Assembly (NCBI GenBank): GCA_046349975.1
Contig: JAXMBH010000025.1
Span: 15,222 to 79,221 of the forward strand
From: JABDGM01 sp046349975
GTDB lineage: Bacteria > Planctomycetota > Planctomycetia > Pirellulales > Lacipirellulaceae
Reading direction: 5' to 3'
DNA: 64,000 bases
Shown here: one piece after another, positions 9,101 through 16,614 of the stretch
Layout: each line of letters starts with the position of its first letter
Position numbering within the stretch: the stretch's first letter is position 1
The notes under the pieces: model-generated
The model's database searches: none
Told to the model about the DNA's origin: nothing
What the model saw: only the letters and a program-made list of their open reading frames with translations
Translations under genes and position numbers: made by a program

Positions 9101-9565
9101 CTTTCGGGGATTCTCGATGTCACCTTAGAGTCTGGCTTTACGCCTGTAGGCCCCTACACGCTTCTAACCGCGAGCGGGGGACTTAATGCGGCTGGCTTGA
9201 CACTCGACCCCAGCGACACCGGTACGTTCCATATCGGCATCGTGGGGAACAGTATTGTGCTGAGCCTGGGCGGAAGCGGCGTCAACGGCGACTACAACGG
9301 AAACGGCGTGGTCGACGCGGCAGATTATGTCGTGTGGCGCAATAACGTTGGTACGACGAACCACCTTCCGAACGACGCCATTGGCGGCACGATTGGTATT
9401 GCACAATACAACTTGTGGCGCAGTCGCTTCGGGGCCACCAGTGGCAGCGGAAATGGTGCCGTTGCTGCGGCGGCGGTGCCGGAACCGGCCATGCTTGTTA
9501 TCAGCATGCTGGCGCTGGCGATCGGTTCTGTGCCACGCAAGAAGCGCGGTGCGGCAATTCAATAG
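6164..9565 (+). CDS. Double PEP-CTERM protein: two exported proteins fused in frame, with dockerin repeats
   Basis: About 1133 residues from the Met at 6164; an upstream ATG at 6080 is possible but gives a poor leader. Half one: signal peptide, a FENPPYTPGAIIGQDGW module, a beta-strand module (WNVNKSGNWG to VTVASGASLTFNN), then a full PEP-CTERM signal with VPEP at residue 506 and the basic cluster QRKRPTRLPR. With no stop, a second signal-peptide-like segment (FTVAAIVGLIAAAAIS) follows and half two repeats the plan: FENPPFTTGPLVGQNGF, WIGNLSGDWNVNASW, VTVAASASIDFNN. It ends with a dockerin-like segment from residue 1042 (GDYNGNGVVDAADYVVWR, second loop degenerate) and a terminal VPEP at 1105. 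It is probably a matrix or surface protein; the internal export signals make its topology unusual. Confidence 0.85.
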   Translation: MLTRESGRQLARGAVAVLFVAIATPCLFAVSITFENPPYTPGAIIGQDGWVRPGYVGPGFDVNGSTDISTSAPLSGTQSFVYNQTTAAAGTGASDVVKPEVISASAGVAGVDLTVSYLLSAGGNGVNPNGVAGLYLSNNAVGGSSPLFARLEGASMAASDTNSVVTIPNFVYFAGDVLQVKYEVDFDAANYVLTVNNLTTNQLEFQQTLGFLAPFTPEGPNGEYLIDVGLLLRGGTAKFDDITLAAGVGPVISTLTWNVNKSGNWGVPQNWGPTTGVPGSAPGRQTAIFGNVITSPQTIYTNGDRSVNRLEFNSANSYTITGTGSISMQADTSGGTPVNPTIAVSLGSHQLQLKVNILDDTTVTVASGASLTFNNVIDLHGKKLTSTGTVNINNSIIGGGTVAGSGTVAALTDVDIDGNLVTDGTLLVSVGGSGGGAFNVTGDAVLAGILDVLPQPGLAPGQSFTIVSAGGRLDVHALALDSSDVGIFKLATRGGSLLLDYVGASVPEPASGTLFLAALAGIVLQRKRPTRLPRFTVAAIVGLIAAAAISGPAQATTFDFENPPFTTGPLVGQNGFVNPAYVLADPFFGGALNGTVVVSNSAPLSGAQSALYTQTSVPAGAGATGASDTGKRYAVFGTTHGNDGFDITSSFLINMNANGVGTGQAGAFLGQDGRSPALILLSGTQILVGTGFALPNMGTYVLGHTFEFTMGLDLDNSSYSVSYRDVTAGGTLTPIPGTLPNGQFPFFGGAISADGDGHTYTLDASMMLRSGTAQIDNFTVAGDDFVRANWIGNLSGDWNVNASWIPHMIPGTETPGKQIAVFGTTITSPQTIYTNSIVSVNGLEFNNTTTVVIGGSGTVELKANTASGTINPTINVLGGTHQLQAPVRIADDTTVTVAASASIDFNNTVNLNGKALSISGAGITNLNVGVTGGGTITNSGSLGTAGTTPIAANLTSTGKLLFDLGPTNTDFFNITGSATLSGILDVTLESGFTPVGPYTLLTASGGLNAAGLTLDPSDTGTFHIGIVGNSIVLSLGGSGVNGDYNGNGVVDAADYVVWRNNVGTTNHLPNDAIGGTIGIAQYNLWRSRFGATSGSGNGAVAAAAVPEPAMLVISMLALAIGSVPRKKRGAAIQ

Positions 9566-9585
9566 TTCGCTCAAGGAAATTAGTC

Positions 9586-10071
9586 ATGGCGAGGGAAACT
9601 CAAGTTCGCGGCGCTAACGGTGTCGATCGCGGCGCCGGTGGTTCCGCGATCCGCCGGTATGTCGGCTGGAGTGCCATCTGCCTTGGCCTAGTCCTAAACG
9701 GCTGCAGTTCGAAGCAATCGGGGCCGGAGCTAATTCCGGTCCGCGGTACGGTCCGCATGAATGGTAAGCCGCTTACGACGGGCGGCAGCATCTCCTTTCG
9801 AGATGGCTCAGGTCTGATTCAACCTACCGGTGAGGTTGGCCCGGACGGAACCTACAGCATGTTTTTAACGCCTCAGCAGGAAGGTGTGCCAGCGGGCAAG
9901 TATAAGGTCGTTGTTTTCGCGTCCGAGACTCGCGAGGAGGCCGCTCGCCACAATCGTCTGCCAGTGATGATTATCAATCACAAATACCTCGACGCGAAGA
10001 CGACCCCTTTAGCTACGGAAGTCAAGAAGGATGCCGCTCCGGGAGCTTATGATTTCTCCGTTACGAATTAG
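9586..10071 (+). CDS. Planctomycete-type lipoprotein with carboxypeptidase-regulatory-like fold
   Basis: A 161-residue predicted lipoprotein. The start at 9586 is preceded by AAGGAA, and it gives a signal sequence ending in the lipobox LNGC with Cys40 as the lipidated residue. The mature domain reads PVRGTVRMNGKPLTTGGSISF, followed by GPDGTYSM and AGKYKVVVFA. This is the pattern of the small 'transthyretin-like/carboxypeptidase regulatory' lipoproteins that planctomycetes carry in many copies, usually beside DUF1559 pseudopilins, as here. Their role is unknown; membrane anchoring on the periplasmic side follows from the lipobox. It sits 20 bases after the double PEP-CTERM gene and probably shares its transcript. 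Confidence 0.85.
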   Translation: MARETQVRGANGVDRGAGGSAIRRYVGWSAICLGLVLNGCSSKQSGPELIPVRGTVRMNGKPLTTGGSISFRDGSGLIQPTGEVGPDGTYSMFLTPQQEGVPAGKYKVVVFASETREEAARHNRLPVMIINHKYLDAKTTPLATEVKKDAAPGAYDFSVTN

Positions 10072-10156
10072 CTCAGGCGTACGAGGCTCCGGACAGTTCA
10101 ATCGATGAGTTTTTGGATTGGTCAATCGATGGTTCGGAGCGAGGAGGACACGGCAC

Positions 10157-11134
10157 ATGCGCCATAATGGATCACCACGAAGGATTTCCGGCTTTACGCT
10201 CGTTGAGTTGCTCGTCGTCATCGCCATCATCGGCATTCTGGTAGCGCTACTGCTTCCGGCCATCCAAGCCGCACGTGAAGCAGCGCGACGGTCTCAATGC
10301 ACGAACAATCTCAAACAACTCGGGATCGGGGTTCTCAATTTCGAGTCGAGCATGAAGACGGTGCCCTTCAACCGCTACAGCGACTACGGGTATCCGACAG
10401 CGTGGGGAACGTCGACAGGCCCTGGCGCCAAAGCCTGGAGTTGGATTGCATCGATCCTGCCCTACATCGAGTCGGCGGAATTGTATGACCAGGGAGGTGT
10501 ACCTAACCAGACATTCACCAACAACGTCGCAATCGGTACGAATATCCCCATGCTGTTCTGCCCCAGCGATGAAATGAAGAACAACAGTCCCATCAATCGC
10601 GCCAAGTCTCGCTATATGGCAGGCGTACTGACGGTGGCCCTTACGAATTACAAGGGCGTGCTCGGCTCGAATTATGGTTGGGGGCCGTGGGCGAATATCG
10701 GCACCAATGGGCAGTACGAACCTTGGGCATTTGGCGATGGGATCTTGCCTGCGCAGGGATTCGTCAATCCTATCAAGCTCAGCCAAGCGACGGATGGTAC
10801 ATCAAAAACCTTCGTGGCTGGTGAACAAGTCTGGAATGAATCGCGAGCTTCCTGTCCGACTACCGACTGCTACGGCATGGGTTTCTCCTGGGCTCATACG
10901 ATCGAGGCCACGGCCACCGCAGCCATCTATCCGAATTTGGCCACACCAGGGGCCGACAAAAGCCCCACCAAACCCGACCTTACCATCCATAACGGCTTCA
11001 GTAGCCTTCATCCCGGTGGTTTGAATTTTGTATATGCAGATGGTTCGGTGCGTTTCATCAACGATTCGATTGCGATTGGCATTTATCGTGCGCAAGGCAC
11101 GATCAAAGGAGATGAAACGTTTGACCTGCAATGA
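10157..11134 (+). CDS. DUF1559 type II/IV-pilin-like protein
   Basis: A 325-residue pseudopilin-like protein. The start at 10157 follows GAGGAGG at good distance. The class III signal is ISGFTLVELLVVIAIIGILVALLLPAIQAAREAARR, with predicted prepilin-peptidase cleavage after Gly12 and Glu17 at the conserved +5 position. The long globular DUF1559 domain follows and ends in the family's SSLHPGGLNFVYADGSVRFI motif. Planctomycetes encode dozens of such proteins. They are thought to form envelope structures, with function unproven. The stop overlaps the ATG of the next gene (ATGA at 11131-11134), linking it to the glycosidase genes downstream. Confidence 0.92.
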   Translation: MRHNGSPRRISGFTLVELLVVIAIIGILVALLLPAIQAAREAARRSQCTNNLKQLGIGVLNFESSMKTVPFNRYSDYGYPTAWGTSTGPGAKAWSWIASILPYIESAELYDQGGVPNQTFTNNVAIGTNIPMLFCPSDEMKNNSPINRAKSRYMAGVLTVALTNYKGVLGSNYGWGPWANIGTNGQYEPWAFGDGILPAQGFVNPIKLSQATDGTSKTFVAGEQVWNESRASCPTTDCYGMGFSWAHTIEATATAAIYPNLATPGADKSPTKPDLTIHNGFSSLHPGGLNFVYADGSVRFINDSIAIGIYRAQGTIKGDETFDLQ

Positions 11135-13704
11135 AATCGCGACGTGAATCGTCACCGCGATTCCGCCGCCCGCGAACTTGCCCCTTCCAAGAGATTCCCC
11201 CCTCCGGCTCCGCTGCCATGATGACGCCTCCTGCTCTGCGCCAATTCTCGACGATCGTTCGCTTCGTCACCGTCGCTACGGTTCTCGTGGGCTCGCTGGG
11301 TAGCGCTCATTTGCTGTGGGCGGTTGAAACGTGCTCCGGTGATCCCAGCGCCGCCACGGCGCGAACGTGGTGGCCGGCGTTACGCAACGTTTGGACGCCC
11401 GTGGGTGTCAAGAATCACCCCTTTCGCTTTAATGTTTTGTACAACGGGACGGTTCTCGCCGATCCTCACCCGCTGCGCGACATCGGGGGCCACCCCATCA
11501 AGACCTACCTCGCGCCGTTTGCCGATTCGGGTGTTCAACTCACATTCGTGCCGTCGCTCGACGGCAGCCTACCGCCGGTTCGGTCGCAACCTTATCAGTT
11601 GAGCGCCTCACCGGATGGCGGTGTCGGGCTGCAAGGTTGGGATCCACGTCCCACACCGCTACTGTCGACGCGCTGGCCGATCACGCACCAAACGGGCAAC
11701 ACCGGAGTGGTTTTGCGCGAAGAAGTGTTTGCCCACACGCCCTCGGGGAAACCCGTCGAAACCGGACACGAACCGCTGTACGCGTGGATTCGCTTGTCGG
11801 TCGAGCATGTGGATCCGCTCGACGCTCCGCCGACAAGCACCATGCTCATTCACTTGGGTAACCCGTCGATGATGCAGCGCAGCATGTGGCACGAAGAGAA
11901 TCTGACCGTTCACCCCGATCGGCGTCTATACCCTCGCGAGCTAAAACGAGAGGGCTACGACCATCGTCCTTTCTCGTGCTGCAGATTGGTTGAACCCGAT
12001 GGCAAGCTGCGGCTCATTGCCATGCTTACCGATGGCTCGGTCATGCTCGTCGAGCGCGGCGAACGTAGCCACGACTATTTCCTGCAGGTCAACTTGCCCG
12101 CCAAGCAGGGAAAGTTCGTCGACTTCGTTCTCCCGATGATTCCGGGCGAGGCGGCCGCTGTCACCGCTGAAGCCGAAGTCGGCTTCGACGCGGCGCTCGA
12201 GCAAATGGACCGCTATTGGTCGCAGCGCCCGGAAACTGCCGCGGTTGTCGATACACCAGAACCCGAGGTCAATGAAGCCTTTCGCCGGCTCACGGAGTTG
12301 GCCCAGGTGATCTCGGAAACAAATCCTGCCAACCGGGAGACCTCCTTCCTCACCGGTTCTTGGAACTACGACACCTTGTGGCCCACGCCTACGTGCATGG
12401 CCGCCCACATGCTGCTCGATCCGCTCGGATATCACGATGCTGTCGCCCAGAACATGGAGATCTTTCGCAATCATCAAGGCGAAGCGAAACCGCCGGGGGA
12501 AGCTTACTCACCCGATCCTGGCTACTTCGGCGCACCGCGCGAGCTCAGCTCGATCGATTGGCTGACAGACCATGGTTCGGTGTTGCATACCGTGGCCTAC
12601 CACGGACTCCTGACGGACGACAAGCAATTCATCGACCACTGGCTCGAGCCGATTCTCAAGGCCTGCGAATTTATTCGCACCAACCGAGCCAAGGTCGTTG
12701 CCGGCGCTGTTCCCGGTGTGCTGCCGCCGGCGGTTGCTACCGACACGGGGGTACCAACGCAAGCTGTGTGGAATATCGCCTGGAACTACAAAGGCCTCGA
12801 ATCGGCCGTTCAGCTGTTGCGCGAAATCAAGCACCCTGCTGCTGAAAAATACGCCACCGAAGCAAAGCAGTACAAACAAGCTTTTGTCGAGGCGTTTCGG
12901 AACCGCGCCGCCAAAATGCCTACTTGGAAGGACGATGCCGGCAACGCTCACGCGTTGGTCCCGACATCACTCAATGGACCGCCGGATCAGAGTCATCCTT
13001 TCTACCTCGATACGGGCCCGCTCGTGCTGACGTATGGGGGCCTCCTTCCAGGAAATGACCCGTTAATGCAAAGCGCGCTGAGCTACTACCGTGAGGGACC
13101 GCCGACCAAGCTGTACGATCCGCGCGGTAATATGCACCAGCGTGCAATATTGACGCACGAAGTCTCATCCTGTGAGCCCTGCTACAGCTTCAATATCGTC
13201 TGCTCATGGCAGACGGGCGACCGCCAGCATTTTCTAGAAGGCATCTACGGCCTGCTGGCCGCCAGCCTCTCGCCCCAGACCTTTAGCGGCGTGGAACATC
13301 GCCACGGCATCTGCGCGCTTGTTGCCCCGGGCGCATTGATGGTCCACTCCATGCGACTTGCCGTTATCGACGATCAGATCGCGGAGGATGAACTGCACTT
13401 GCTACGGCTGGTCCCGGGTGCTTGGCTCGCAGCGAACCACCCGACGCGGTTCGAAAAAATGGCGACGATCTTCGGACCGGTCAGCCTGCGCTTTCAACCA
13501 TCGGCCGACAGCAGCGAACTGAATGTTTCCCTGACCGCCGATTGGCACAAGCAGCCGAAAAAAATCGTGCTTCACGCTCCTCCTTTAGTTGGGCTCAAAA
13601 CGCTACGCGTCAATGATGTTGTGCATCCCGCCGAAAAGGAGCTGGTCATCGAAACCGCCTCGCTGGAACCCAACCGCAAAACGTCGCCCAAGGGCGACAA
13701 ATGA
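11131..13704 (+). CDS. Exported six-hairpin glycosidase-like protein (copy 1)
   Basis: Up to 857 residues from the ATG overlapping the previous stop. A Met at 11218 would give a more ordinary signal peptide (TIVRFVTVATVLVGSLGSAHLL). An N-terminal beta-rich region spans about residues 70-370. An alpha-helical toroid follows, of the MGH1/GH63/six-hairpin kind, with segments such as FLTGSWNYDTLWPTPT, YHDAVAQNMEIFRNHQ, WNIAWNYKGLESAVQLL and HEVSSCEPCYSFNIVCSWQTGD. A C-terminal beta module reads VPGAWLAANHP then ATIFGPVSLRF, a signature shared with the two other large glycosidase-like proteins of this locus. It probably cleaves an oligosaccharide in the periplasm or outside the cell. Specificity is unknown. 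Confidence 0.78.
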   Translation: MKSRRESSPRFRRPRTCPFQEIPPSGSAAMMTPPALRQFSTIVRFVTVATVLVGSLGSAHLLWAVETCSGDPSAATARTWWPALRNVWTPVGVKNHPFRFNVLYNGTVLADPHPLRDIGGHPIKTYLAPFADSGVQLTFVPSLDGSLPPVRSQPYQLSASPDGGVGLQGWDPRPTPLLSTRWPITHQTGNTGVVLREEVFAHTPSGKPVETGHEPLYAWIRLSVEHVDPLDAPPTSTMLIHLGNPSMMQRSMWHEENLTVHPDRRLYPRELKREGYDHRPFSCCRLVEPDGKLRLIAMLTDGSVMLVERGERSHDYFLQVNLPAKQGKFVDFVLPMIPGEAAAVTAEAEVGFDAALEQMDRYWSQRPETAAVVDTPEPEVNEAFRRLTELAQVISETNPANRETSFLTGSWNYDTLWPTPTCMAAHMLLDPLGYHDAVAQNMEIFRNHQGEAKPPGEAYSPDPGYFGAPRELSSIDWLTDHGSVLHTVAYHGLLTDDKQFIDHWLEPILKACEFIRTNRAKVVAGAVPGVLPPAVATDTGVPTQAVWNIAWNYKGLESAVQLLREIKHPAAEKYATEAKQYKQAFVEAFRNRAAKMPTWKDDAGNAHALVPTSLNGPPDQSHPFYLDTGPLVLTYGGLLPGNDPLMQSALSYYREGPPTKLYDPRGNMHQRAILTHEVSSCEPCYSFNIVCSWQTGDRQHFLEGIYGLLAASLSPQTFSGVEHRHGICALVAPGALMVHSMRLAVIDDQIAEDELHLLRLVPGAWLAANHPTRFEKMATIFGPVSLRFQPSADSSELNVSLTADWHKQPKKIVLHAPPLVGLKTLRVNDVVHPAEKELVIETASLEPNRKTSPKGDK

Positions 13705-13815
13705 GTGTATCCCCAGTTACGTTCCACGCCGATCCCATGTTGACCACATTCGTTGTGGTCGTCCGGATTCGAATTCCTTGCGTTGCGCGCGTGCAATAGC
13801 CCGTGCGAGCTGTTG

Positions 13816-16551
13816 ATGTTCAAACTCCTTCTGTCATTTCGTGCCGTTCGCGTCGCTGCCTTGCTAAGTGCTGCGTGGCTCCTCGGTCTACACGCCGTCG
13901 CCGCCGCTCCCGTTCAGCTCCCATTTCAGCAGGAGTTCAACGGAAAGGAGATTCCGCCCGAATGGACCCTCGATAAATCCGAGGGAGCAACCGTTGCCGC
14001 GGGCGACGGATTGCTGGTATTCGAAGTTCCTGCCGACCAACACGCCGTCGTCAAACACTCGCTCGGCGTCGACCACACGAGTGTAACGGCCCGAATCGTT
14101 GATGCCGCTACTGTCTATCTTGTCTGGAACAACGGCGCGTTCGTGGGCACGGGCAAGGTATCTCCCACGCCGTTCGCTCGCTTTCACACCATCGAACATC
14201 GCGACGAAACTACTGCTGAAGCCGATCATACGGGCTGCTTTGGAAGCGCCCCGCATCTTATGCGCATTCAACTGGGGCAAGACTGCATTCGATTCCAATT
14301 CGCGAAAGTCGGCGCCGAGGAAGTTTGGACGACCCTCCGCACAATCGAACGCACAACACAGTTTACCGGACCTCCCGACTTGGTAGTTGTCGGCAAGAAC
14401 TACGATATCAACCCGGCCGACAAATCGATCGTGCATACCGATTCGGTTGGCCGCGGCAAGCGCGGCGCCGTAGGCGCGGTGAGCGTCAGTGAAACACCTC
14501 GCGCCGCGTGGAAAATGACCGATGAAGAGCGGCGTTGGCTCAATATGGTAAGGCCCGACCCGATTGCCGGCTTATTGATTCATAGTGAGCGCGACCCTAC
14601 CTATGACGACATCGCCCGCTTCTATCCGGGGATGAAATATGCTCGCGAATTGGTAGGCGTACCCGGTCAGAAAACCGATATCGGCGTTGATTGGCTCGGT
14701 CGCATCGACGCCAGCCCTTGGGAGGGCCCGGTCGCTTGGCTTCTGTTTGGCGAGGGAGCGGGCACGCTGTTTGCCGACGAGCCCACACAGGCCACACGCC
14801 ATTTGCTCGATGGCTGCATCCCGATTGTCACGCTGAAGAACCGACGTGGCCAGACCGAGTATGAACTCGAGGTATTCGGTTGGGCGAAGGACTTCAGCCC
14901 TACCGAACCGCAAGACGCGTACCTGCGAGTCCGCATCTGGAACAGAGGCGACATTAGCGGGCTGCCAAACAAGATTCGCCTCACGGGCAAAGAAGAGAAG
15001 CCGATCACGTGGACGCCCAAGCCCGACGATACGGGCCTGCTGACTCTTTGCATCCGCTTCCGGCATCCTGATCCTAAAACAGCGATCGAAATCTCCAACG
15101 CCGAATTTGAGGCTGCTCGCAGTCTGTCCGCACGCGCTTGGCGCGACCGTTTGGCACGGTGCTCGCCGTTCGATGTGCCCGATCCACGTGTCAACGCGGC
15201 CTACCGGGCGTGGCTTGCCTACTCGCTGCTAAATGCCGACGTGATCGACGGTCGACTCGAAGTTCATGATGGCGCAGGCTTCTACGACATCATTTTTGGT
15301 CACAGCATGTCGCGCCACGCCACCGAACTCGATCATTACGGCGACCCTGCTTATGCCGAGAAAATGCTCGCCACTCAAATCCACTTCCAGCAGCCGGACG
15401 GACTCTATACACAAGAGTGTGGCCTGCCCGATCATGGCGCGCTCATTTTGGCTCTGGCAAACCACTACCTCCTCACCAAGAATGCCGATTGGCTGAAGAC
15501 GGTTCAGCCCGCGATCATAAACGCCTGCGACTGGGTGATCGAGCGCAGGAAGGAAGCTCCGGCTTCGGGCATGTGTCGCGGGTTGATCAAGTTTCGCCCC
15601 TACAATGACTACAACGATCCCGTGTTCAATTACATGGGCAACATTCTGTGCTGCCAGGGGCTCGAGCAGGCCGCACTGGCATTGCAGGAAATTGGCGAGC
15701 AGACAAAGGCAGAAAGGTATGCCGAGGAAGGGGCGAAATTCCGGCAAGACATTTTCCGATCGATGGATTCCGCCATCTTCGACCACGACGGCGTGCAGAT
15801 GCTACCGATCGAACCCGATACGCACCGGCTGCTCAAGCTGAGCAAGTACAAGGGAGGCGAGTACTACGGACTGGTCGCCGCCGATCTGCTCGATTCCGAG
15901 TTCTTTCCGGCCGGCGACCCGCGCGCGAAACTTTATGTCGATATGCTCGAAAAACATGGTGGCCTGGCCGCAGGTGTCTGCGAATTTCAGGAAGGCATCG
16001 ACCACGCCTACACCACAGGTTATCTGCTCGATCGACTGCGAAACGGCGAAGCTCGGAAGGCCGTGCTCGGTCTTTGGACCTATCTGGCGTACGGCATGAC
16101 GCGTGAAACATTCTCGCCCGTTGAGGTGACGCTCTACAAATCGGGCGACAACCACTACACGTTACCACATACGTTTTCTTGTACCGCGCAGCTTAGACTC
16201 TTGCGGTACATGCTGCTGCGCGAAGAAGGCAAAGAGTTGATCCTCTGCCAAGGCATACCAACAGCATGGCTCGAGCCTGGCAAGCGGATTTCCGTGCGTA
16301 ACGCGCCCACTTTATTCGGCCCCGTCAGTTACGAAACCGAAGTCCCCGACAGCCAACATCTTCGACTGCATCTCGACCCGCCGACACGCAACTCGGAGAA
16401 AACGATCTCGATTTGTTTCCGCCATCCGGATGGGCTCAAGGTCGCTCATGCCGAGGCGACATCGAACGCCTCAATTGAGGTCGAGGGCCAAACCGTTCGG
16501 CTAACCAATGCCCGCGAACCACTTGATTTGACCGTGACGTTCGAAAAGTAA
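13816..16551 (+). CDS. Exported six-hairpin glycosidase-like protein (copy 2)
   Basis: 911 residues from the Met at 13816, with a signal peptide (VAALLSAAWLLGLHAVAAA). The N-terminal quarter is a beta domain (LPFQQEFNGKEIPPEWTL) resembling a carbohydrate-binding or concanavalin-like fold. The catalytic-looking helical toroid covers about residues 460-800: YRAWLAYSLLNADVIDG, IIFGHSMSRHATELDHYGD, QECGLPDHGALILALANHY, MGNILCCQGLEQAALALQ. The C-terminal module (GIPTAWLEPGKRISVRNAPTLFGPVSY) matches copies 1 and 3. It follows copy 1 after about 110 bases in the same direction. Substrate unknown; family membership rests on fold-like motifs, so GH assignment is tentative. Confidence 0.78.
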   Translation: MFKLLLSFRAVRVAALLSAAWLLGLHAVAAAPVQLPFQQEFNGKEIPPEWTLDKSEGATVAAGDGLLVFEVPADQHAVVKHSLGVDHTSVTARIVDAATVYLVWNNGAFVGTGKVSPTPFARFHTIEHRDETTAEADHTGCFGSAPHLMRIQLGQDCIRFQFAKVGAEEVWTTLRTIERTTQFTGPPDLVVVGKNYDINPADKSIVHTDSVGRGKRGAVGAVSVSETPRAAWKMTDEERRWLNMVRPDPIAGLLIHSERDPTYDDIARFYPGMKYARELVGVPGQKTDIGVDWLGRIDASPWEGPVAWLLFGEGAGTLFADEPTQATRHLLDGCIPIVTLKNRRGQTEYELEVFGWAKDFSPTEPQDAYLRVRIWNRGDISGLPNKIRLTGKEEKPITWTPKPDDTGLLTLCIRFRHPDPKTAIEISNAEFEAARSLSARAWRDRLARCSPFDVPDPRVNAAYRAWLAYSLLNADVIDGRLEVHDGAGFYDIIFGHSMSRHATELDHYGDPAYAEKMLATQIHFQQPDGLYTQECGLPDHGALILALANHYLLTKNADWLKTVQPAIINACDWVIERRKEAPASGMCRGLIKFRPYNDYNDPVFNYMGNILCCQGLEQAALALQEIGEQTKAERYAEEGAKFRQDIFRSMDSAIFDHDGVQMLPIEPDTHRLLKLSKYKGGEYYGLVAADLLDSEFFPAGDPRAKLYVDMLEKHGGLAAGVCEFQEGIDHAYTTGYLLDRLRNGEARKAVLGLWTYLAYGMTRETFSPVEVTLYKSGDNHYTLPHTFSCTAQLRLLRYMLLREEGKELILCQGIPTAWLEPGKRISVRNAPTLFGPVSYETEVPDSQHLRLHLDPPTRNSEKTISICFRHPDGLKVAHAEATSNASIEVEGQTVRLTNAREPLDLTVTFEK

Positions 16552-16614
16552 CTGTGAATGTCGGATCGCGGCGGTGGTTTGCGGCTCGCTCGTTGGAGTG
16601 AATAGGACCTTGCC

